Below are positions 7,012 through 15,446 of a stretch of 64,000 nucleotides of DNA, one piece after another. Made by a program: the position numbers and the translations under genes. The notes beneath the pieces were generated by a model. It searched no databases and was not told where the DNA came from. It worked only from the letters and a program-made list of their open reading frames with translations. Source of the stretch: Sediminibacterium soli (GTDB lineage: Bacteria; Bacteroidota; Bacteroidia; Chitinophagales; Chitinophagaceae); contig NZ_JAACJR010000006.1 in assembly GCF_009939225.1 (NCBI RefSeq), positions 1-64,000 of the forward strand, given 5' to 3'. How positions within the stretch are numbered: the first letter of the stretch is position 1; every line of letters starts with the position of its first letter.

Positions 7012-7182
7012 ATGAGTAATCAGAAATTAAAACCATTAAAACACAACAACATGGATACAGAAGAACAACTCGAAATGAGCTTTTTGGGAATGAAATTTAA
7101 ATGTAGCAATCCTTCCTCCAAAACCATCATTCTAACCATAATCGTATTGACGTTTTTTACAATCTTGACGATATTATTATAG
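7012..7182 (+). CDS. Small predicted single-span membrane protein
   Basis: An intact 56-codon frame begins ATG AGT AAT and ends TAG. The product has a polar N-terminal half and one hydrophobic segment at about residues 38-56 (TIILTIIVLTFFTILTILL), so it should be a one-pass membrane peptide with its C-terminus at the membrane. I do not recognise a family. It lies between the hairpin array and the first RHS tip on the same strand. The sharp split between polar and hydrophobic halves argues for a real gene, but no homology is known to me. Confidence 0.45.
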   Translation: MSNQKLKPLKHNNMDTEEQLEMSFLGMKFKCSNPSSKTIILTIIVLTFFTILTILL

Positions 7183-7260
7183 GAACCTGGTTATATTTAC
7201 CCTGCTGACTGTTTTAAAAGTTCTTTGATTTTTTAGGGGAAACCATAGGACAAACTGCAA

Positions 7261-8148
7261 ATGAAGGGGAAAGTGCAAACTTATTACACCGCCTTCGGTC
7301 TGCTCATGAGTGGGATCAGTTCCAAAGCAGCAGGTAAAATGGAGAATAGGTACAAGTATAACGGTAAGGAGTTGCAGCATCAAGAGTTCAGCGATGGCTC
7401 AGGATTAGAAATGTATGATTATGGGGCGAGGATGCAAGATCCGCAGATAGGGAGGTGGTATGTAATTGATCCTTTGACTGAGAATGGTAGGAGATGGTCA
7501 CCATATACCTACGCATTCAATAACCCTATTCGATTTATCGACCCAGACGGCATGTGGTCATATAATGCGAATGGGAATTTGTCAACAAGCGATGCTGGAG
7601 AAATAAAGGAGTTCTTGAAACAGTTTAAAGAAAATGACGATGATGGTAAGAAGAAAGGTATTGCTGACATGATCAAAGACGCTTTAGTTAAAATATTCTC
7701 CTGGGGTAACAAATCTGTGCCCAAAAACGAAGAAGAAGCTGAGAGTGCACGAGATGTAAAAGAAGCAGCAAATATGGTGTTAAATGATGCTGAGAAAGTT
7801 GGAGCAACTCAAAAGGCATTGTATGGGTGGATGCCTGGAGTAAATTCTGTTTATATAGGATTAGATGCAAACAATGGTGATTTTTTGGAAGCAGGAATGA
7901 ATACAGCTCTCTCTGTGATGCCCTTGCTTCGAATAGGGAAATTTTCGGTTGGTAGGGAGTTTTTCCATCGAACTTTAAAGCCAGATATTTTGCAGGATGC
8001 AGCTAAGGTGCTCGGCAAGTTTGAAAAAACGGTCGGTAAAAATCCTAATATAAATGTTAAGGATGGGTTTATTGTATTAGAAGGGACAGGGCCATTTAAA
8101 GGAAAATCAGTAACAACAACTCTGAAAGCAACCGATTATTTTAAATAA
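7261..8148 (+). CDS. RHS-family orphan toxin tip 1 (5'-truncated)
   Basis: The 295-residue frame matches only the end of an RHS protein: core remnant [15 protein letters not shown], then the RHS-associated core end ([33 protein letters not shown], about 60-98), then a variable C-terminal domain of about 195 residues. Homology with the other RHS genes here starts near 7276, so the ATG at 7261 is probably accidental and the segment is a displaced tip. The variable end ([20 protein letters not shown] to TLKATDYFK) should be a toxin domain; its activity is not recognised. The next gene begins 10 bp later and is the likely immunity gene. Without the long N-terminal core the tip probably needs recombination into a full rhs gene to be delivered. 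Confidence 0.75.
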   Translation: MKGKVQTYYTAFGLLMSGISSKAAGKMENRYKYNGKELQHQEFSDGSGLEMYDYGARMQDPQIGRWYVIDPLTENGRRWSPYTYAFNNPIRFIDPDGMWSYNANGNLSTSDAGEIKEFLKQFKENDDDGKKKGIADMIKDALVKIFSWGNKSVPKNEEEAESARDVKEAANMVLNDAEKVGATQKALYGWMPGVNSVYIGLDANNGDFLEAGMNTALSVMPLLRIGKFSVGREFFHRTLKPDILQDAAKVLGKFEKTVGKNPNINVKDGFIVLEGTGPFKGKSVTTTLKATDYFK

Positions 8149-8158
8149 AAAATACTTT

Positions 8159-8494
8159 ATGACTTCATATGCAATTAGAATAAACACAGAATCGCATAAG
8201 TATCCAGATTTAAGTGTACTATTTTCTTACTTTAAGAAGCAAACACTGAACTCTGTTTGGCAATATGAAATAACAGAAGAGGAAAATGATTTTACGAATG
8301 CTATCGAAATATTGACGAACCAGATTGAAGATAATCTTAATGCTTTGAGGAAACTTGATATAGAAATAGATGACGTAAGTCTATGGTATTTATATGAATA
8401 TGATGGACAGTGCAATATGGAATTTTCGCCAGCTGAGTTAAGTGCAATCTCAAAATTGGGATTAACGTTATGTATTAGCTGTTGGGAAAAATAG
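8159..8494 (+). CDS. Predicted immunity protein of RHS tip 1 (DUF4279-like)
   Basis: This is a 111-residue soluble acidic protein. Its C-terminal pattern (DDVSLWYLYEYDGQCNMEFS, then a Leu-rich end with LGLTLCISCWE) resembles DUF4279 proteins, common immunity proteins beside polymorphic toxins. The family match is tentative. It follows the toxin tip by 10 bp on the same strand, has the same low GC, and is closed by a terminator at 8518-8539. With no signal peptide it should act in the cytoplasm, implying that toxin 1 also acts there. Confidence 0.6.
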   Translation: MTSYAIRINTESHKYPDLSVLFSYFKKQTLNSVWQYEITEEENDFTNAIEILTNQIEDNLNALRKLDIEIDDVSLWYLYEYDGQCNMEFSPAELSAISKLGLTLCISCWEK

Positions 8495-8517
8495 CAGCAA
8501 ATCTTAGCCCTAACTAT

Positions 8518-8539
8518 AACCGCTCATAACTGGGCGGTT
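8518..8539 (+). terminator. Terminator after immunity gene 1
   Basis: AACCGC (8518-8523) and GCGGTT (8534-8539) form a short stem followed by a T run. The T run coincides with the left end of the duplicated repressor segment. Confidence 0.65.
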
Positions 8540-8542
8540 TTT

Positions 8543-8887
8543 TTATGCTTTTAATTTTTTGGAAGTGCTATTGTGTTGCGCTTCTTTAAGGAAGGAGTCT
8601 ACGACACGTAAGATAGTGTTCCTGTCTTCTTCGGTGATCTTCTCGAGCAGTTCTAACCGATAGAGCATTTTTTTATCCTTAATCATAACGGAGGTATTAC
8701 CCACGAGGTAATCGAGAGATACCTCGAGAGCTTCAGCGATCCTTGCGGCCACTTCTACGGAAGGAGTGATCTCTCCGCGTTCATAACGCCCGATGATGGC
8801 GCCTGAAGTGCCCACGGAGGCGGCGAGATCCTCGCGTGAGATGCCTGTTTTTTTACGCAGCAGGGTAAGTGTACTTGCTAAATCCAT
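8543..8887 (-). CDS. XRE-family repressor (copy 2)
   Basis: This 114-residue protein is nearly identical to the one at 833-1177; the visible changes are at the N-terminus (ASTLTLL for ATTLTQL, and ISREDLA for ISREELA). The helix-turn-helix is intact and the frame is open, although the ATPase gene it would control is truncated. It probably still binds both sets of operators and could repress the intact operon in trans, so it may be a stand-alone immunity-type repressor against the element. That role is inferred. Confidence 0.85.
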   Translation of the reverse strand: MDLASTLTLLRKKTGISREDLAASVGTSGAIIGRYERGEITPSVEVAARIAEALEVSLDYLVGNTSVMIKDKKMLYRLELLEKITEEDRNTILRVVDSFLKEAQHNSTSKKLKA

Positions 8888-8970
8888 AACTGAAAGGTGT
8901 TAAAACTGCCTGATAGATAGGTGATTTAGTAAAATTAGGCCACTGATAAGTAATAAACAACATTGAAAAG

Positions 8971-9017
8971 TTGGTAAATAGATCATCTATTTATTACCTT
9001 TATCACCAATAGGTGAT
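8971..9017 (+). promoter_or_regulatory. Promoter and double operator, copy 2
   Basis: The layout matches 1261-1307. The spacer palindrome AAATAGAT-C-ATCTATTT (8976-8992) is perfect here, and ATCACC-AATA-GGTGAT (9002-9017) is unchanged. The -7 box TACCTTTA is at 8995-9002, and the -33 region reads TTGG in place of TTTG. Confidence 0.65.
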
Positions 9018-9032
9018 GATAAAACTTTTTTT

Positions 9033-9448
9033 ATGGCGTTTATGATCAACACGGACAATGCGGAAGCGATCAGTTACCAGACGGAGGAACTGGGGTTCAC
9101 GATCCTGGGCGGCATCAGGCTGGATGGCCTTGACCGGCTGCGCGTAACGATGCGCATAGAGGTACTGAACCGCAGGCTCGAGCATTATGTAGGCAACCCC
9201 GATATAGCGAACCTGCCTGTACGCCATAACCTCGACCTGTACAATGATGTGCAGGTAGAAAAGCTGATCCGTAAAACAGCGGAGCGATTGGAAGTGGGTG
9301 TATCACCGCTCACCAAAGCGATAGCGGACATCACGAGCCAACTGGAGCAATACAGGTTGCAACGTATCGAGCAGCAGCAGAACAGTAAGTCTGTAAAACA
9401 ACAAAAGATACTATCACCGGAGGCGCGTGAAGCGGCATTGCAATTTTT
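9033..9448 (+). pseudogene. Truncated ATPase gene (copy 2)
   Basis: About 139 residues repeat the N-terminus of the 551-residue ATPase, then the frame runs into unrelated DNA and stops at 9479 (tail ILRIVYLTI). The P-loop and everything after it are missing, so no ATPase can be made. The break coincides with the left end of a MITE-like fragment that joins this gene to an RHS fragment. Confidence 0.88.
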
Positions 9449-9484
9449 TATTCTCCGCATAGTCTACTTAACCATCTAAAAATA
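9449..9484. mobile_element. Left-end fragment of the MITE-like palindromic element
   Basis: ATTCTCCGCATAGT, then CTACTTAACC and CTAAAAA, match the left end of the complete element at 12374-12618 with few changes. The fragment sits exactly at the junction between the truncated ATPase gene and an RHS fragment. Confidence 0.65.
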
Positions 9485-11802
9485 CGACTGGTCGGGCAGG
9501 CCCCTACGGGTATTGTTACACCACCTGGAAAAGCCGCGGCGATGCGGAGAAGCGGAAATACGATTTTGCCTATGATGGGGCGAACCGTTTGCTGAAAGCC
9601 GATTTTACACAGTACACCTCGGGCAGTTTCAGTACTTCGGCCATGGATTTCAATACGAAGATGGGTGATGGCAGCGATGCGAATACGGCTTATGATGCCA
9701 ACGGCAACATATTGCGTATGCGCCACTCGGGACTGAAGAACGGCGCCACACAACTGATAGATGACCTTAGCTACAGCTATATTACCGGCAGCAACAAACT
9801 GCTGAACGTGAACGATGCGCAGAATGATGCGCAGACGGTTATCGGCGATTTTCGTACTTCGCAGCTGCATCCGTCTTTTGGCGCCAAGACCAGCAGTACG
9901 GAGGACTATGCTTATGATGCCAATGGCAACCTGGTCAAAGACCTGAATAAAGATATTATTGATTACAGTGGTGGTAATGGCATTAACTATAACCATCTCA
10001 ATCTCCCTGCATCCATTACTGTGCGCGGTGCCTCTGGCAATAAGGGCACGATCGCGTACCTGTATGATGCACAGGGCAACAAACTGCAGAAAACAGTAAC
10101 GGAAGGAAGCAGCACCATAACCCAACAATATATTTCCGGCTTTGAGTACCGTAACGATACACTGCAACTGGCGATGCATGAGGAAGGCAGGATAAGAAAG
10201 GTGGACAGCAGCCTGGTATATGATTATTTTCTGAAAGACCACCTGGGTAATACCCGCGCAGTACTTACCACGGAGAGAAAAACGGATGGCTACCCTGCGG
10301 CTACGATGGAAACAGGTAATGCATGGGTGGAGAATAGTTTGTATGAGAACATTGACAGCACGCGCAGCGGGCTGCCTGCGGGTTATCCAACGGATACGTA
10401 TACGGAACCTAACGAGTATGTGGCCAAGCTGAATGCAGCGAATGGCAAGAAAATAGGACCTGCAATACTGTTAAAGGTGATGGCAGGGGACTCTGTGAAC
10501 ATACGCTGCAGCAGTTGGTACCGTCTCAACGGAACTACTCCTGGCGACCCTGCCAGTCCATTAACGGACTTGTTAGTGAACCTTGCCAAAGGGATTACGA
10601 GCGTAAGTGGATTGAAATATACGCAGCCGCAGTTATCGGGGACATTACTGCCACCAGGCATTACCGAATTACTGACAGAGCGCAGTTCGGGCTTTAACTC
10701 AGCGCGCCCCAAAGCGTATTTGAGTTGGGTATTGCTGGATGAACAGTTCCATTACGTAAGCGGTAGCAGTGGTTTTGAGCAGGTAGGAGCGGATACGATA
10801 CTCACCACCTGGGTAAAGACGGCGTTGCCGATGAGTAAGAATGGGTATCTTTATGTGTATATGGGTAATGAGAGTGAGATCAATGTGTATTTCGACAATC
10901 TGCAGGTATCGCATGTGAGGGGGCCGCTGTTGGAGGAGACGCATTATTATCCGTTCGGGTTGACAATGGCGGGGATATCTTCTAAGGCTGCCAGAAAGTT
11001 GGAGAATAGAAGGAAGTTCAACAATAGTAGTGAGTTAGAGAATAAAGAGTTTGCGGATGGCTCTGGTTTGGAACTATATGATGCGGTACATAGAATGTAT
11101 GACTCGCAAATAGGACGGTTTAATGGCATAGATGCATTAGCCGACGTCGCTATGGCAAAGACTCCATACGGCTTTGCCGGAAATAATCCTATAAGTGTCA
11201 ATGACCCATTAGGGCTTGAAGAAAACAAGGTGGTTGGGAAAACAAAAGAAGGTGAGCTGATATATGGTAATGATGACCCAAACGCTGTAGTGTCGAGCGT
11301 GACAGTTACAAGTTCGAAAAAGCGGGCTATAATCCCAGTTGTGCATCATACAATATTTGGTTCTTATACAACCTATCGATTTAATAGAATTATACAAAAG
11401 GGGGCGCAAACTCAAATCCAAAATTTAATTGGGCGCTATACTCCCTTGGGAAAAGCTGTTACTCTGCTAAACAATTTATTTGATTTGACCGATAAGCCGT
11501 TTAAATTGCATACTAAGTCTGTTGACGATTTAAAAAAAGAAGGCACATCTGAAGGCAGAACAGGAAACGGAACAGAAGTGATAAAAAAAGATGGAGGAAT
11601 GCAGCAAGCAGATAATGACTTTGACAATATCGCTGTTCCAGGGTCTGTGAAACCTAATCCCAGTCTTCCCAGCGGAAGAATAGGAAAGACTACTGATGGA
11701 AAGACTATAAATGTTCGAGATAAGAGCTTAGATGGCAGGCCTACATTAGAAGTTTATAACCCGAATACAAGGCAAATCGAAACAAAGTTTAGATATGAGT
11801 AA
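9482..11802 (+). pseudogene. RHS protein fragment with toxin tip 2 (5'-truncated, one frameshift)
   Basis: RHS coding sequence begins at about 9482 (KYDWSGRPLR), shifts frame by one base near 9522, and then stays open for about 760 codons; the open 737-residue part starts at a TTG at 9589. It holds YD repeats (YDANGN), the core hallmark YFLKDHLGNTRAVL, a roughly 120-residue insert typical of Bacteroidota RHS proteins, the end of the core (GRFNGIDALADVAM, NNPISVNDPLGLEE) and a variable tip of about 190 residues. The tip ends GKTTDGKTINVRDKSLDGRP, a pattern I associate with small RNase-like toxins of polymorphic toxin systems; this is tentative. There is no signal or delivery domain, so this is a silent or donor cassette. 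The immunity gene overlaps its stop by 8 bp. Confidence 0.75.
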
Positions 11803-12202
11803 GAACTTAAAAAACATTCATAAGAAATGGACGATATTTTCAGAAAATGTGCCTCGGCTATATTTCTGGGAATTACACGATAAGGCAGGCGTATTGGTAA
11901 TTTTATTAAAGAGTGACGAAACGCAGGAGAGGGTATTAAAAATTACATTTAATGGAGTGCTATCTTATAAAGTTGCGATAGAAGCCGCATGTCTTACAAG
12001 GATGCGTGATAATGAGCATAGTGGGCATAGTGGGCCATTTTATATCGTGAATAATTCAGCTTATCTTGACAGTATTATAAGTGAAGGAGGTGGGATATTT
12101 GATGATTCAGAGTTAGTGCATTATTCAATCTGGGATAGTGACAATATTATTGATATTATTAGTGGTCCACCTGTTGATGTTAAGTGGATTATATCTGATT
12201 AG
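11795..12202 (+). CDS. Predicted immunity protein for RHS toxin 2
   Basis: This 135-residue soluble protein has no signal peptide and no recognised family. Its start codon lies 8 bp inside the RHS gene, the tight coupling expected of toxin and immunity genes. It shares the low GC of the toxin tip, unlike the conserved RHS core upstream. Cytoplasmic action is inferred from the lack of a signal sequence. Confidence 0.6.
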   Translation: MSKNLKNIHKKWTIFSENVPRLYFWELHDKAGVLVILLKSDETQERVLKITFNGVLSYKVAIEAACLTRMRDNEHSGHSGPFYIVNNSAYLDSIISEGGGIFDDSELVHYSIWDSDNIIDIISGPPVDVKWIISD

Positions 12203-12217
12203 TCACACACACAGAGC

Positions 12218-12373
12218 GTGAGTATTACCAAATCCGGGTACCTTTATGTGTACTGTTCCAATGAGAGTAACCAGGATGTGTTCTTTGATAATTTGCAGGT
12301 GTTGCATACCCGTGGACCTTTACTCGAAGAAACGCATTATTATCCGTTCGGGTTGACAATGGCGGGTATATCT
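12218..12373 (+). pseudogene. RHS core fragment cut by a MITE-like element
   Basis: The segment matches the stretch of the RHS core just before the variable tip ([12 protein letters not shown], then [15 protein letters not shown]), equivalent to about 10820-10978 of the upstream RHS gene but clearly diverged from it. It is cut at the left end of the MITE-like element at 12374. It is the only trace of a third RHS gene. Confidence 0.75.
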
Positions 12374-12618
12374 TTCATTCTCCGCATAGTGTACTTAAAC
12401 CGCTCTAAAAAATCGGAGTTCCCCGCAGATGTCTCTGCGTAGCAGGACTCTGCGGTGCTCGAATGGCGGGATGTTGCAACTACGAGTGGGTTAAGCGATA
12501 TTGCTGCGTGAATCCGAAATGCCTGGCGGTGCAACACCGCAGAGTCCCCCTGTCGGGGAGACATCTGCGGAGAAGGCCGTCGGTATTGAATTGTGGTGAA
12601 CACTCTGCGGAGAATGAA
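12374..12618. mobile_element. MITE-like palindromic element, 245 bp
   Basis: The ends are TTCATTCTCCGCA and TGCGGAGAATGAA, and they match as inverted repeats for about 19 bp with one mismatch. Further in, CCGCAGATGTCT pairs with AGACATCTGCGG and GGACTCTGCGGTG pairs with CACCGCAGAGTCC, so most of the element can fold into one long hairpin. It encodes no protein. A related piece is at 9449 and a more distant one at 16428. The flanks are RHS segments that are not contiguous in an intact rhs gene, so the element sits at a recombination junction and no target duplication can be read. Confidence 0.75.
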
Positions 12619-12644
12619 AAACGGACGGCTACCCTGCGGCTACG

Positions 12645-14195
12645 ATGGAAACGGGTAATGCATGGGTGGAGAATAGTTTGTATGAAAACATTGACAGTAC
12701 GCGCAGCGGGTTGCCTGCGGGTTATCCCACAGATACCTATACCGACCCTAACGAATATGTGGCCAAGCTGAATGCCTCGACTGGAAAAAAGATAGGCCCT
12801 GCAATATTGCTGAAAGTGATGGCGGGAGATTCTGTGAACATCCGCTGCAGCAGCTGGTATCGTCTCAACGGAACTACTCCTGGAGATCCGGCGAGTCCGT
12901 TAACGGATCTGCTGGTGAACCTTGCCAAAGGGATTACGAGTGTAAGTGGCTTGAAATATACGCAGCCACAGTTATCGAACACATTATTGCCGCCGGGCAT
13001 AACCGATCTGTTGAATGACCGTAGCACTGGCTTCAATTCCTCACGTCCCAAAGCGTATCTGAGTTGGGTATTGCTGGATGAGCAGTTCCATTATGTAAGC
13101 GGCAGCAGCGGTTTTGAACAGGTGGGAGCGGATACGGTACTCACTACCTGGGTGAAGACGGCATTGCCGATGAGTAAGAATGGGTATCTTTATGTGTATA
13201 CGGGTAATGAGAGTGAGATCAATGTGTATTTTGATAATTTGCAGGTATCGCATGTGAGGGGGCCGCTGTTGGAGGAGACGCATTATTATCCGTTCGGACT
13301 GACAATGGCGGGAATATCTTCTAAGGCGGCGGGTAAACTTGAAAACAAGAAGAATAAGTTCCAAGGACAGGAGTTTAATGATGACTTAGGGGTTGACATG
13401 TACGAATTTAAATATAGAATGGACGACCCTCAAATTGGTAGATTCTGGCAAGTAGATCCCCTTAGTGATAAGTATGTACATAACAGCATTTACGCTTTTA
13501 GTGAGAATAGAGTTACGGGACATGTAGAATTAGAAGGATTAGAAGCTGTTGAGGCGAATTCTGTTATGTATAGTCAAAATGGGAAAAGTAAAGTTTTACA
13601 TTACAGTGCTTCAAAAGTTGATAATCCATATAATTTGGGTGGTGGTACTTTAAATAATGTTACTTTGGTCGAAGTGGATAATAACGGCAAACAAAGCATT
13701 CGCACCACTCATATCTATGAACCGACCTTTTTACAAAAAGTGTTGAACTTTTTTGATTTTGGACAGGTGCAGGTATATGGGTCAGGTGATGGAAGTGAGA
13801 GTCCTGGAAGCGAACCAGATTATAGCAAACCAATTAAGTCTGTAAATTTTGATGAAATTGCGCCATTGCTTGACCTTATTAAAAGCGGAGGAAAAGCCAA
13901 GCAAGATTATCACTCGCCGTCGTTAGATGAGTTTCCTGATTATGCTAAAAATTTAGTGGATAAAGTGACTGACGGAACAAAGGCTCATGGGAGTAGTATG
14001 CATTCATCACAAGGTCAGGACGACAATAAATCAAGTTCAAATAGTTCCAAAGGTTCGTCAACCAAAAAGACTTCGGTAAAGTATTTCTACGATGGAACCC
14101 CTGCAAACGGTCAAAAAGGAAATGGTAGCGGGTTACGAACTTCGACAGATCCTAAAAAACCAGATACAATCTTATACGACAAACCCACAAAATGA
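12645..14195 (+). CDS. RHS protein fragment with toxin tip 3
   Basis: The RHS frame is open from about 12618; the first ATG is at 12645, giving 516 residues. The first 230 or so are almost identical to the equivalent part of the RHS gene at 9482-11802 (METGNAWVENSLYENIDSTR, then [18 protein letters not shown]). The core ends at GRFWQVDPLSDKYV and NSIYAFSENRVTGH, and a variable tip of about 270 residues follows, rich in Ser, Lys and Gly near its end. The tip's activity is not recognised. The downstream gene overlaps by 4 bp and encodes a lipoprotein, so the toxin may act in the envelope. It lacks the N-terminal half and is probably a silent cassette. Confidence 0.72.
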   Translation: METGNAWVENSLYENIDSTRSGLPAGYPTDTYTDPNEYVAKLNASTGKKIGPAILLKVMAGDSVNIRCSSWYRLNGTTPGDPASPLTDLLVNLAKGITSVSGLKYTQPQLSNTLLPPGITDLLNDRSTGFNSSRPKAYLSWVLLDEQFHYVSGSSGFEQVGADTVLTTWVKTALPMSKNGYLYVYTGNESEINVYFDNLQVSHVRGPLLEETHYYPFGLTMAGISSKAAGKLENKKNKFQGQEFNDDLGVDMYEFKYRMDDPQIGRFWQVDPLSDKYVHNSIYAFSENRVTGHVELEGLEAVEANSVMYSQNGKSKVLHYSASKVDNPYNLGGGTLNNVTLVEVDNNGKQSIRTTHIYEPTFLQKVLNFFDFGQVQVYGSGDGSESPGSEPDYSKPIKSVNFDEIAPLLDLIKSGGKAKQDYHSPSLDEFPDYAKNLVDKVTDGTKAHGSSMHSSQGQDDNKSSSNSSKGSSTKKTSVKYFYDGTPANGQKGNGSGLRTSTDPKKPDTILYDKPTK

Positions 14196-14986
14196 TGAAA
14201 AGAAAACGTTTTCTATTAAAAAGTATTTTCCTGCTTGTGATAATAACAGGTGTTTTCTTGGCATGTTCAGATCGAGTAAAAACTGTTATTATTGATAATG
14301 AAACAAGAGCCGAAGGAAATATTAGCGAGGATAGCATATTTAATGGTTTAATCCGATTCTTCAATTTAAAATCCGGGAAGCTCGAAACAGTTGCTAATTA
14401 CTCTGATAACAAGTTGAATGGAGAACGGATTGAATATAATTCTAATGGGACTATATTAAGCCGATCCTTTTATGAAAAAGGTAGGCAGAACGGTGCTGTT
14501 GATGTATACAATGAAAAAGGAATGCGGGTTAATAGTTATTTTATGTATTTTGACCTGAAAGTTGGAGATGATATCTCTTATAGGAATTCAGTCCCATTTT
14601 TGTATAATTTTTATTCTTTTGATGGCAAACGCCTCTTCAATATTAATTATGATAGTTTAGGCAACAGGAAGATTTCCGATGTTCAATCGGATTATTTTTT
14701 TTACAACAAGCGTACGTTTCTTATAACTAAATATTCTACTAATGAACGTCGTTCTGAAATATTTATTTATCTACCAAACCCACCAGGATATAATTTTAGA
14801 TATAGTATTGTCACGGTTGATGATAAATACCAAATACTATCAGAAATAGAAAAACTTGATGGTGTTAATAGATGGGAAATTTTTGAAGTCAATGAATCCC
14901 CCTCCCCCCATCATTTAGCCATAAAATTGGAAATTGACGATCCAAACGTTGCTGGAAGAACTACAATGTTCAAAATTATTGAATAA
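14192..14986 (+). CDS. Lipoprotein with MORN/YwqK-like repeats, predicted immunity for RHS toxin 3
   Basis: This 264-residue protein has a lipoprotein signal (hydrophobic stretch 9-24, lipobox FLACS with Cys at about 25) followed by repeats of the kind NGERIEYNSNGTILSRSFYE, typical of the MORN/YwqK antitoxin-like family. It starts 4 bp inside the RHS gene (ATGA). A lipid-anchored immunity protein would face the periplasm or the cell surface and protect an envelope target. GC is low, as in the toxin tip. The immunity role is inferred from position and family type. Confidence 0.62.
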   Translation: MMKRKRFLLKSIFLLVIITGVFLACSDRVKTVIIDNETRAEGNISEDSIFNGLIRFFNLKSGKLETVANYSDNKLNGERIEYNSNGTILSRSFYEKGRQNGAVDVYNEKGMRVNSYFMYFDLKVGDDISYRNSVPFLYNFYSFDGKRLFNINYDSLGNRKISDVQSDYFFYNKRTFLITKYSTNERRSEIFIYLPNPPGYNFRYSIVTVDDKYQILSEIEKLDGVNRWEIFEVNESPSPHHLAIKLEIDDPNVAGRTTMFKIIE

Positions 14987-15005
14987 TAAATGTAGACTGA
15001 AAAAT

Positions 15006-15031
15006 GGGAAAGCCGCAGAGAAGCGGAAATA
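15006..15031 (+). repeat. RHS core remnant
   Basis: GGGAAAGCCGCAGAGAAGCG matches the RHS sequence near 9530-9560 (WKSRGDAEKRKY region) with an internal deletion. It is a scar from recombination among RHS copies. Confidence 0.45.
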
Positions 15032-15036
15032 ATTAC

Positions 15037-15092
15037 TGTGCACAATCCAATTAAATTGACCACCTATTCCGGCGCAAACTGACCCACATTTT
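15037..15092. mobile_element. Single IS21-like end
   Basis: AATTAAATTGACCACC and CCGGCGCAAACTGACCCAC are of the kind found at ends of IS21-family elements in Bacteroidota, where several short repeats lie inside the terminus. No istA or istB coding sequence follows, so this is a remnant. The family call is from memory and should be checked. Confidence 0.45.
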
Positions 15093-15149
15093 TTCTGGTG
15101 AAGAATTTTACAACAACACGTTTCGGATCGGATTCAATGACCGAGGTCA

Positions 15150-15442
15150 TTGAATTTTGGAAGCGAAAATATTGGGAATAAAGTTACAAACGCCAAAGGT
15201 GGTCAGAGTAATCATAATTTTGGATTAGCGTTTGATATTGTTGGCATTACTGATGGAAAAATGAATTACAATCTTGATTATAAAACATTATCAGAGATTG
15301 GTAGGAAACTTGGGTTTGAATGGGGGGAGACTGGAAGTCGATTAAGGATAATCCACATTTTCAGATGTTGTTTGGCAAAACCCTCAAAGACTTAAGAGAG
15401 TTGCCGAAAGGAGCAAATGGACTACCAATTTTAAAACAATAG
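15150..15442 (+). pseudogene. Peptidase M15-like toxin tip 4 (5'-truncated, frameshifted)
   Basis: The first frame gives GGQSNHNFGLAFDIVG, the His/Asp zinc motif of M15 D,D-carboxypeptidases, and LGFEWGE. It then fails in a run of six G (15322-15327). One frame over, the protein continues DWKSIKDNPHFQMLFGKTLK with the third zinc-ligand His and ends at a TAG at 15440. The two halves together make a nearly whole peptidase domain of the type that cleaves peptidoglycan peptides and is used as an effector tip. There is no start region, and the 5' side abuts an IS21-like end. The lipoprotein gene 4 bp downstream is its likely immunity partner. Confidence 0.75.
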
Positions 15443-15446
15443 TGAT

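Larger units (their letters stand above)
8537..9449. repeat. Partial second copy of the recombinase element (direct repeat of about 828-1735)
   Basis: About 910 bp repeat 828-1735 in the same orientation with scattered substitutions, one extra T before the ATPase start codon and one extra CAG codon. The copy covers the XRE gene, the divergent promoter/operators and the first part of the ATPase gene, then stops abruptly inside the ATPase gene. Confidence 0.9.
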
